Of a stretch of DNA of 64,000 nt, positions 1-9,800 are shown one piece after another (position 1 is the stretch's first letter; each line of letters starts with the position of its first letter). The position numbers and the translations under genes were made by a program. The notes under the pieces were generated by a model. That model worked only from the letters and a program-made list of their open reading frames with translations, ran no database searches and was not told the origin of the DNA. Source of the DNA: Ceriagrion tenellum (taxonomy: Eukaryota > Arthropoda > Insecta > Odonata > Coenagrionidae); contig OY720634.1 in assembly GCA_963169105.1 (NCBI GenBank), forward strand, positions 149,117,584 through 149,181,583, in the 5' to 3' direction.

Positions 1-109
1 AAATGACGAGTGGCCCTCATTAAGGAGGATATAGACAGCGAGTTCCCTGTGACCAGACTGCGTCGTCTAAAAACACGTAATTCGGGTCTCCCGGCAAAAC
101 GAAAATGGG

Positions 110-430
110 ATTGATTCCGGGACAAAATGTGCAATAATTTCCTTCATGATTTGCCCAGCTGATTCTCTAATGAAGCCTTCTGTGAATGTTACTTCGCGAG
201 GTGGAAGTCAGTCTTGCTCCAGAGTTGCGGTCCTATTGCAATATGCATTTGCTGAAGGTGCCATTGGACGGGGAACATGGATGTGGTTACGTGACTATTT
301 TTCAATTCTTGCTGTTTGAAATGTGTGCCACTGTATTCTTGTACAGTTGAAGAGATCCATTCTTCAAATGATGACTGAACGATCAATAAGCATTTTGACT
401 CTCGCAATCCTGTAATCATAACCCGCAAAG
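110..430 (-). pseudogene. Conserved but broken reading frames in copy 1
   Basis: On the minus strand this block encodes two protein-like stretches in different frames (FEEWISSTVQEYSG and EGFIRESAGQIMKEIIAHF), and both are also recognisable in copy 2 at 38590-38890. In copy 1 the second frame is interrupted by TGA where copy 2 has TGG; in copy 2 the first frame is shifted. I do not recognise the protein. It may be an old transposon or gene remnant carried by the duplication. Confidence 0.4.
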
Positions 431-1269
431 TACTTTTTAAAAATTATACGTAGTGTTCGACAACAAAGGTCGTGCCAGAGCGCAACATTTTCCAACAAAA
501 TTATGCGTCAGCTATGATATTCTCACCGTTCTTTGCCTTCCACGGCATAAATTGTGCATTTATTTACGGAAATAGTCAAAATTTTTGTCAGCGAGTTGAA
601 GCGTGGTCTCACCCACTGTTTCTTATCAAGAGTAAAACATTTCCCCAAGGTTATACATTCGACCATGCATTCGCATATGCAGGTACTTATGATGTTCTTA
701 TCTCTCGCTCTAAGATAGCAACTTCTTTTACGATTGGTTCAAAAAAGTTGTCAAGTTAATTGAGTATATATATCTTATTGATTGATTTGGCTTATTTTTT
801 TACGTGTGCTAGTTTGACTCGAGAGGAATAAAACTGAAAAAATGATTTGATGCGGCACATTCGCAGTAATTTAGGCCATGAAAACGAGGCGAAGAACGCG
901 AAAGATAGAGCAATTTTTGTGAAAATATTACAGTGTGAACGCTTGACGGCTGATTTGAGGAAAAATGAATGCCAAGCTAAGTCGCAGCTAGCCAAAGTCT
1001 ATAAATAGTGATGATTTCTTTCTGTTAAAGTTCACCGTGGAGTATTCTCTTAATCAAATAAATCACTAATTCAGTATTAAACCAAAAGATTTTAGTTACA
1101 TGGATGATAGGGGAGTTTATCGATTTCTAAACGAAAAGGCACGCGGAAATCACAAATTCAAGCTGGGAGGAGGGGGGAGTCCTTTGCCTAGAACATCTGA
1201 GGCCACTTGTGAGGAGCCAGCTGTCCTCGACGATAAACATCAACATCACTTGTTTCGTCTGCATATATC

Positions 1270-2220
1270 CTTCCAGTGAAAATACTAAAGAATAGGAGAA
1301 GAGAGGAGATGTTGACGACTGATTCGAAACTTATATATGACCCACACGGCACATGTGAGGATGGCTTACAGAGAAACAATGTGGGCAGTTATAGAACAAG
1401 CGGGGTAGGGCAAGGGTGCCCTATATCTATTTCACCAATGCCGAGGAAAAGGTTAAAGAGGCGTGACAGGATCTAGATGGGGCAATCAAAGTAGGACTGC
1501 TGATACATCTGGCTAGAATCGCGGGCGACCAGGCGTTGGCAATTCGATCATCCTAAAGATTGAAGGCATGGGTAGGAGAATAACGATATCGGAACGCGTA
1601 ATATGGAATTAAAATAAATCATGTGGAAACAAAAGCAGTATGATTTTCTTAGACCAAAGAAGAGAAGATGGTCATAAACTTACAAGGACACAAACTGAAG
1701 CAGGTAGAAGAATTTAAATTCTTGGATATTAAGCTGGAGGAGATCTGGCATATCGGCAGGGACACTGGAAGGAGAATTTCGCATTCCATAGAAGGCATTC
1801 GGAAACAAGTGGGAGGTGATGACGGGGGCATTATTTAAGAATGTAATGATAAGGCATGCGAAGAGTTTAATGCGGAGTGTAATGCAGTATAGCGCAAAAA
1901 CGAGGACTATGAAAGAAGGTGATGAGAATAGGTTGCAAGCGTTTAGTGTGTGGAGGAGAACGAAGTAGGTACGGAGGGAAGAGAAGTATTCGAGGTACGA
2001 ACGAGGAAGTACTTAGTACGGCGGGTGAGGAGAAGAACAAGGTGAAGGAGAAATGAAGGCAGAGTAGGTGGATAAATGAGGGAATGAGGGGCGAAGGAGT
2101 ACTTAAGGTGGTAAGAGTCGTAGGATGTTGGGTGAGCGGGGAAGGTGAAGAAAGAGATTAGGTTTTATGGACGGGATGAAGGGAGGTATGAAATTTCAGT
2201 CATTTGAAGAAAGGATTCCT
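1270..2220 (+). pseudogene. Decayed non-LTR retrotransposon reverse transcriptase
   Basis: Scattered over several frames are recognisable RT landmarks: VGQGCPIS (motif B region), LARIAGDQALAI where LRFADDQA is usual, VEEFKFLDIKLEE, GRDTGRRI, then near 1940 RLQAFSVW and near 2165 a match to the C-terminal MDGMKGG block. Many stops and frameshifts. It resembles APE-type elements of RTE/CR1-like clades; the clade is not resolved. Confidence 0.6.
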
Positions 2221-2349
2221 GTAATCAGACAGCTGTTTGTACCCTAAGTCACTCTTTTCTATTCAAACCTACCATATCTAGATATAGGTACATTATCCTA
2301 TTAATAAAAAAATCCACTTTTTACATACACCTACCTAATTCAACACCTT

Positions 2350-2500
2350 TCTTAAATGGCGTGGTAGCCTAGAGAGACCACTACTAGAGAGCTACAACAT
2401 TCTAATCTGGGAAAGGTGTCTGAGGATTCGGCTCGCTAAACTCAATCTGTAAAATTTTCTGAAAACCAGGCCCTCCAGGGAAGTGGTAGAGGGAACAGGG
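2350..2500 (+). repeat. tRNA-like SINE remnant
   Basis: GGCGTGGTAGCCTAGAGAGACC resembles a pol III A box of a tRNA-derived SINE, and a B-box-like GGATTCGGCTC follows at about 2424. The same unit occurs in copy 2 near 42195-42270. No full cloverleaf can be drawn. Confidence 0.35.
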
Positions 2501-3050
2501 AAGTAAAAGTCTCCACTATTCATAATGTACGAATTCCACACACCGTTAAGCGTACATCACGCGAAAATAGCAATATAAAAACAATTCCTTGGAACATAAA
2601 TTCTGTCAATATATACAGTATGTGCTGGATACAAGCAATATGATACATCTCCCGAAATTTATTTTAGTTTGGTGAAGTTTGAGAATTACATCCCAGGCAT
2701 TATCCTTATTTTTTTCTTCATTGCGAATGAAATCTCTTGGAAAAAACCTTGTTGTAGTTGATTCCTACGCTACATCGGAAAATTTCTCTTGTCAATATAG
2801 TGACAGCAAAACTGGTTGATGTTTTAACAAGAGGCATTTGCATACAAAATGGGAGCAGGGCAATCAGCACCTATTTTGTTTTAAAACCGGAAGGAGACGT
2901 TCTTTTTTCAAACAGTCACTATCACAGCCGGTGCGGGATCGGTGTTCTTCTGTGAAAATGGGAGGACTCGTTCTAACATTGATATAGGTGACTTTTCATC
3001 CGAACAACCAACTCTCTCAAGCTTCATTCTCTACTTTTCCCGATCAACAC

Positions 3051-3450
3051 GTTTTTAAATCAAACACAATTAAATACAAAAATTCAAGTCATAATTATGC
3101 TAAAAACAAGAACTCATGAGAAAAAAATGACATATATTAATAAGTTGAAAAATTTAGCCTCTTAATTTTCCTTTTAATTTCTAGGAGGGAAAAATTAAAC
3201 AATTAAAGAAATCAATCAATATCCTTATATATTTCATTTCTTTTTTGTGTATTTGGAACATAGGAAGGTGATAAGTGTAGTGGTGAGGGACATTTAACAA
3301 CTCATTATTTCTTGTAACGTCTGTAGGAACATGAAAATATACTAATTCTAGTGATTGACTGCAGTCTATTGCATTTTTTATAAAGCGAGACAGAAAGATT
3401 AGTCCTGATTTTTTTCTTCACAAAGAAATTGTGGGCATATTAATTATGGA
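3051..3450. other. AT-rich DNA with no recognised feature
   Basis: This 400-bp stretch between the end of duplicate copy 1 and a LINE fragment shows no protein-like frame, tRNA-like box or clear inverted repeat. Confidence 0.5.
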
Positions 3451-3459
3451 CATTATGAA

Positions 3460-3700
3460 ATGATAATCACATTCATATGGCATACAGTGCATAAACCAAA
3501 TTTTATTGAGACCATACGCAAAAATTTATGCTGGATTCCCTCTATCATTGACTCATGTACATACCGCTTATAATAGGACGACCACATAAAAAATGTGGAA
3601 CGCTTCACGATTTTGCACGTCATCCTTGCACATGGGCCACAGCATCTTCTCTGTATTGTTCCAATCTTAGTATATATACCGCCGAAGCGAGTACTGTTCT
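3460..3700 (-). pseudogene. Non-LTR RT thumb-region fragment
   Basis: The minus strand encodes MWSSYYKRYVHESMIEG then IQHKFLRMVSIKFG. This is the typical segment after the RT domain of CR1/Jockey-type elements (VWSPYYKKYI...IQHKFLR). Catalytic motifs are missing, so it is a truncated remnant. Confidence 0.6.
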
Positions 3701-3723
3701 TCAAAGGTTTCAGGACTTGTATA

Positions 3724-5090
3724 CAGAAGAAACTCTAAATTACGAAAATTTGATTTTACGAAGCAAAATCTACGGTCCCGACCGAAAGGGTATCTAAATG
3801 CATATAACAGTACACGATATTACGAAATAATAAAGTTTTGAACTTACGAACTTCGGGTCTAGGTGCCGATATGAAAAAGTTACTCGTTTTTACGAATGAT
3901 GACGGGTCACAGCAGAGTTTTTTATGCGCTCCTTGCAGAATTAAGACATTGATCTGCGTTGCCGAATACATAATGCACTGAATGTCACTAATATGATCGA
4001 TAATACGCATATCAATACTGCAATAGTAAGGACGACTTTTAATCAAAGGCATATTAGTTCATAAAATATGACAGTTATAGGTTTAAAAAAAACTCTAGTC
4101 TCTTTTGTACACGTTCGGAATCGGGTATCTATCATGATTTCCGAATAAAAATCGACCGAAAAAAATCAGCCGTCCGTGAGCCACGAACCCGCGCAAGAAT
4201 TTCATAACAGTTTTAGGACGAGCGCGTTACTCCCACGGCCGCTAAATCTTTTTCCAGAGAGTGCGAAATGTTAAGTATTTGAGTGGGACGAAATAGTATG
4301 ACGGCAATTTTCTCACGAACCTGGGACTTAAGGGCAAAAAGCCGTGACACATTTCCGGCATTTTTACTCTAGTTTCTGATAAAAAATGTTTCGTCTGCAT
4401 CCTTAACATCTGTTACGCAATGTCTCCTTGTTCGCTTAATATAGGTACATATATTATGCCTGATACGGAACGTATGATCTTCTTCCAACGAAAATATATT
4501 CGTCTAATTTCTATATCTGGTATAAATGATCGCGCCAGTCGCACTATTCCTTAGTGAATGCATAAATCAATATTATTAGTGTCGTAATACATCGCTCACG
4601 CCAGAGTTAGGTACGAGTCTCAGGTTAAGAAATGACAGACAAATGCGTTATGAAGCTTCATAGGCGTAGTCCCAATTGCGCGAAAATTTTGCAAAGGCGC
4701 TTGATTGTCTTACTCTTATTCATTGAAAAAAAACGAGAAGTTAGTTGTTTTTATGTAGATTTCCGTGGGGCGTGGATGGAGGTTGATTCATCCGATTTTC
4801 GGGATTTCCGCCGCGAAAAGATCGAACGACGGGGTGGAAGTCCTGAAAATCGAAAGCATCAACTTCCGACCAGTAGTGTTCAACTTTATGCATCCTGTTG
4901 GCATGAATACAAATTTAAATAAACTTTCATGAATTATAACTTCGTAAACCATGCGAGTACGTCGTAATTTAAGGAAACAAAAATAGCTTTATCACAATGC
5001 TCATGAAAGATACTTGTTCATACAAAATTCGATTTTACGAAGTACCGATTTTTCCGGTCTCATTGACTTCGTAATTTAGAGTTTCTACTG
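3724..5090. mobile_element. Pogo/Tigger-like TIR element, 1.37 kb
   Basis: The left end CAGAAGAAACTCTAAATTAC and the right end, read on the minus strand, CAGTAGAAACTCTAAATTAC differ at one position. TA dinucleotides flank both ends (3722-3723, 5091-5092), as expected for Tc1/mariner-superfamily insertion. The terminal sequence resembles pogo/Tigger TIRs. A 96-codon frame at 4632-4922 is not recognised as a transposase, and I see no DDE motif, so it is probably a non-autonomous copy. Confidence 0.7.
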
Positions 5091-5375
5091 TATATAGACT
5101 CTTTAGATTATGCAATTTTATAGAATCTTGAAAACATGTTCATTCTACTCATGAAATTGACCAGAGGGGTACATATTTTTGCTCGCATCACTTAGGGAAT
5201 GGTTCTGGTTCTGTTCGTGAGGTAGCATGGAAGATGAAGGTTCCTGAGAAGGAAAATAACATTTTTATGGCAAAACTTGTTCATGTTGAAGAGGGTAACA
5301 GTATGTCAAACTCCTTATCAGGGGAAATAGGAAATATTTCAACAAAGAGCCTAACAGCAATGATACTCGCAGGGT

Positions 5376-5396
5376 AGCATGTAGATGTAGATACCA
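5376..5396 (+). repeat. LINE 3'-terminus, short copy
   Basis: GGGTAGCATGTAGATGTAGAT matches the 3' terminus of the repeat at 32600-33080 (+) and, inverted, 26030-26520. It is probably a severely 5'-truncated copy; its upstream limit is unclear. Confidence 0.35.
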
Positions 5397-5521
5397 TAAT
5401 TGTGCTTCCTGTAGTATGTAAAGGAGTTTCATGTTTTCAGCATTGTATTTTCTGCTGAAGATCAGCATTTAAAAAGCAGGTGTAAATCATACACAAGGAT
5501 TTGTGGGGGAGACTTCCCATT

Positions 5522-5618
5522 AAGCCAGGTGCCCCTCCTCGCCTTATCAGGCTGCCAGCATTCATCTCACCCTGGGTAAGGGAGGGGAGGAAATGTTCTG
5601 AAAAAAGGGGCCTGGCTT
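5522..5618. repeat. Imperfect inverted repeat
   Basis: AAGCCAGGTGCCCCT at 5522-5536 pairs with AGGGGCCTGGCTT at 5606-5618, enclosing a G/C-rich centre. It could be a small MITE or SINE remnant. The rest of 5100-6250 shows no gene. Confidence 0.35.
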
Positions 5619-6250
5619 CTTACCGAGTTAACCACAGATTAAAAAAAAGAAAGGCGCCAGCAATATTATGAGTCATTCAGCTCTCTAATAAGTTCCCTAC
5701 ACCATACTATATGTACTGTACATATGTAAAAGTTCTATATGTACTGAAAGGAACTCTGACTATTGTCGAAGATGTCTTATTCCTACCTCTTATGTTGCCT
5801 ACACACTCACAAAGTGAGATTTTTTTTTGCAATTCATTAAGAAAAAACTACCCTGCATTTTATTTGCAAGCCATAATATGAATGTAAATATGCTCCTACA
5901 CTGGAATGAAGGTTGCGTGAGATCTTTTTCAATCCTGAGAGGGCAGATACCCAGATTGTTGACTTCTTGATTGAGAACTTCTCAGGAGGCACATTTTGGG
6001 GTGCAAAACAAATGAGTAAATCATAAAAAGTAAAACTTCTTTAACAGGTTTTCCAAAAGTTGTCTCAAGTTTCCCAAAAGAGCACCATCTTGAAGATGGG
6101 CATACCATTGACTTAGAAACCACCGTAAGAAAATTTAGGCCCAGAGATCCTCAAATTCTTGGGTTGATTCTGTGCAAGAATTAAGCCTTTAAAACATCAG
6201 GTTCTTTTTATGTATAAATGACATCATATGTAGAATATTTTCATAAATAT

Positions 6251-6256
6251 TTTATT
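6251..6256 (-). terminator. Candidate poly(A) signal of GGT
   Basis: AATAAA on the minus strand about 400 nt after the GGT stop codon. The 6257-6653 stretch is AT-rich, without a long open frame, and is best read as the GGT 3' UTR. Other AT-rich hexamers nearby could also serve. Confidence 0.5.
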
Positions 6257-6653
6257 AATTCAATGAGTGATAATTTGCAAATGCTATCTTCACATGAGTG
6301 TAACACAACCATATAATATTTCAATAAATAACACTTCGAATTTGATTGCAAATGCGGACACTATTTACACTTCTTTTTATCATCAATTGATAAAAGATTC
6401 TTGATATAACATCAATATCAAAATATATTCAAACATATTCAGTAAAAGAATTTAATAAGTACAGAATTAATATTTTTAGAGTATTTACAACATCAGGCAA
6501 AAATGAAAATTATGCCAAGGTAATAGATGCCACGAAAACTATTTTGTGTGAAAGGGAAATTGATGACATAGGTATGTACATATATGAGGAGGATTTAGAT
6601 GATAAAAAATGACTACAGAACACAATTTAATACTTTGACTATAACTGTCTTCA

Positions 6654-6800
6654 TCAAAAACCAGCAATTACTCCCAAACGACGAAAGTCTGAGTTAGCAG
6701 TGATAGTTTTTCCATCATACGCAATAGCTGTCATTGTTGACCCAGCAGTGGAAAGCCTTTCCATTTGGTGGCCAATTTTCTTAAGTCCTTCAACAGTAGA
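6654..6800 (-). CDS. GGT: GGT last coding exon
   Basis: Acceptor TTGTTTTTGCAG. It encodes the end of the small subunit (GLKKIGH ... SDFRRLGVIAGF) and a TGA stop at 6656-6654. It is separated from exon 8 by an 8.2-kb intron that carries the 5.65-kb long-TIR element. Confidence 0.94.
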   Translation of the reverse strand, partial: STVEGLKKIGHQMERLSTAGSTMTAIAYDGKTITANSDFRRLGVIAGF

Positions 6801-9800
6801 CTGCAAAAACAAAAGTTTATGATAAAGCATAAACAGAGGCAAAAATGATTGCTTATAATATGTGCATTTTAGAAAGAAAGCTATTGGACAGACTTCTTTT
6901 ACTTTCTGAGTTTCTAAGAGTCAGAGTACAATACTCAAATAGCTGTATCCTACAAGTTAGGCTGCCTTCACTACATACATTGATGTGTGTTGCCTACATA
7001 AAAAGGATGTTTGTCCGACATAGGGCCTACTTCAGGGCCACCGAGGCCTTTTTTATGTATCCTATGGCCATCCCAGTGCAATAAATATGTACTGGAAGCA
7101 AAATTTAATTACAATCCATCCTCCAGTTTTCTCACGATGAGCAGACAGAGCGTAACAAACAGAAAATAAGATTTATTATTTCATTTATATAGTTTTTTTC
7201 TGGTATTTGCTTAATTTTTGTCAGTGAAAACTTGAGTACCTACATGATCTTTAAGTTGGAATGGAATACCTACGTATCAATTTTTCTCAGTTCTGACTGA
7301 CTGACAGTTCTTGTGGATCTGTTCTTTTGAACTGCTCTCACCCTAGAACTGGATGAAAATGAACTGTTCATCAAAAAGAACAGAATGGCACACCTCTAAT
7401 TTACATATTTTCTTTATTTGATTACTATGCTGTATACAATGTACACACTGTGTGGCATAGACTTGATGTGGCTTCCCTACTACTCATCAGAACAATAGGA
7501 TTGAATTTGCTATTTTGGCCTTACGAAGATTCTTCTGCAAATATGGTTTCCATGTATTTTTATTTTCCCTATCTATCTATTATTTAAGGGGCCCAATACT
7601 TTCATTTACACCCAGGGTAGAGATGGGCCATTATGAAAATTACTGTGGTATTTTATGTTATTAACCTCACCCTCTGAAAGTTACCGTAATTTTCAGTAAT
7701 ATTGGAAATATTCACATACCTCTCAGAAATTTTTCATATTGATACATTTCAAAACCATTATTTCAAGTCAAGGCTATACATATTTAATACAACCTTAACG
7801 ACAAATTATCATATTCATTGTTACAACACCAGAAGGCACATGGACCTCCACCCAACTTTGTTAGGACCACCATCCCTAAGCATGGACCAATGTCCATGGG
7901 CTTAAAGATTTATAATCACCTACCATTGGACCTCAAATCTAAAATTACCATTGAAGCATTTACAAAAAATGTATTGAAGTTATTTCACTCCAGAATGTTT
8001 TATTCTTTGACAGAATTTTTTAACACAAATTAAAAAAAACACATACATTGGAGTATATACCATGACAAACAGTGTTTGTATAATATGTTATGATTATTGA
8101 CATAAATGTGATGTGTCTTATATCTTTTACATACAGAATGTAATATGATCTCCGGACAAATAAATTATTATTATTATTAACTACAAATAAAAGCATGTAC
8201 TAGTCCTTCGTGGATTTTTTTACTTGTGGGATATTTTTGGAGCTACCGTTTAGATAGTTTGAATGAAAATTTCTCATAGTAAACAAAAGAACACTGTGTT
8301 GAGTGTAGGCTGCCACATTAGTTTTAAAATTTTCTTTATTTCTAATACATTAATGTAGCAATAGTAATAGTTATCCGCACCGTTAACCCCTTGCTATTGC
8401 TATTGGGTTTCCTATAAGTAGGTGAGGTATGGGTGTTTTGGCACAGTCACGTGACTTATAAACAAACGCGAATATCTAGCATCCTAATTAACTTAGATAA
8501 AATATATTGACACCGTTGGATAGCCCTGTGAGTTTACTTTGAACATTGACCTTATGCAACACAAGAGTATACATAAGAGGTTCACACTTTCTTTGTGTTT
8601 TTTTTTGGCACCTGATCAGACACTATTCAATGGTGTACCGAAGAGGATGACTCTTTCTGTGAATCAATTTTCCTAGCATACCAGATACATTACAATGGTA
8701 ATCCTAAATGAGTAGCTCTTTCTGTGAGTTTATTTTAGTTGCAGACTTCACGCATTAATTCTAAGGTTGACTCTTTCTGTGGGTTTATTTTGTTAGCAAA
8801 CCATTACTGAACATACGAATTGCAAATGTATGCTATGAAGAAACATTCCTGATTTAATTTATCTTTTAATAAGTTTTTTACTCCATTTAACTTGTTTTTT
8901 AACTAAATCATTCTATTACAAACGTGTACATGTGTGAATGACACATTCTGAGTGTTAGTTTTCATGTACTAAACGATCACATGAGTATACCTTTACGGTT
9001 GACTCATGATTCAGTTTTGATAATCCTCAAGTATTATTATGTTACGTTATTGAGTCAAGAAATGTGTACTTTTTTCTGTTTTTATCAGAATTCACCTTTT
9101 TCTTCTTACATTAAGGCATGCTTTACGGTTACTTATTTTCTTATAATTTCCCTACCTTTCGTTGGTACTTCACTCCACGGATAATCCTTGGAACATTTTT
9201 TGTGTGGTGTCCGCGCGTAAATTGACGTACTCCTTTTTTATGTCGACTGGCGCAGTTATCGGGTATGCCTTGAGGTTGACTCTATCTCCGTTCGAAACGA
9301 CTTTTTACCGAGGCGCTATGGCTGGTGGAAACGAGAGAAGGTTCGCTCAATGACGCTCCACAATTTACAACCTTCCTCCCCGCCTGGCAGGGTTTTAAAA
9401 GTTTTCTAAAGAGGCCCATGTCTCAAAATCGTCAACGGCGCAGCGTCAGTTTCTTCCGCGACTGCTATAACTTACACATTCCCCTATCCTTGAAACATCA
9501 AGGAAGTTCGTGGGATGAGAGGGAATGAGAGGGATATGGCGGGTGGTGAGAGGGAGGAGTGAGTGGAGGAGGGTTACAGGCTCCACTACATAATGGAACT
9601 GTACCCAGTAAAGTTCCACTACCTACAACTCCACTCGACGGCATTGAATTTGGCGGGAGAGATATCTATGCCTACGAAAATAATACCAGGAGAAAGCCCA
9701 CGGAAAGCCTTCTTTCTTAGGAAATAAAGAGTACCGCACAGACACCTCGATACCTGAAATCATTTCATGTCCTGAGGATTATTTTTAAGAACGATTGAAA

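Larger units (their letters stand above)
1..3050. repeat. Duplicated segment, copy 1
   Basis: This segment aligns in the same orientation with 38494-42895. Matching blocks include 1-430 with 38494-38960, 780-1010 with 40190-40430, 1080-1200 with 40490-40640, 1240-1380 with 40890-41030 and 1920-3050 with about 41800-42895. Divergence is visible (many substitutions, small indels), so it is not recent. It includes a decayed reverse-transcriptase region and a tRNA-like SINE. No intact gene is seen. Homology stops at 3050 in CGATCAACACG. Confidence 0.8.

Noticed and set aside
8981..9528. Open frames in the left arm, repeated identically at 12960-13507
   Set aside because: Short, low-complexity, duplicated only because the arms are inverted copies; no family signature or splice-linked partner.
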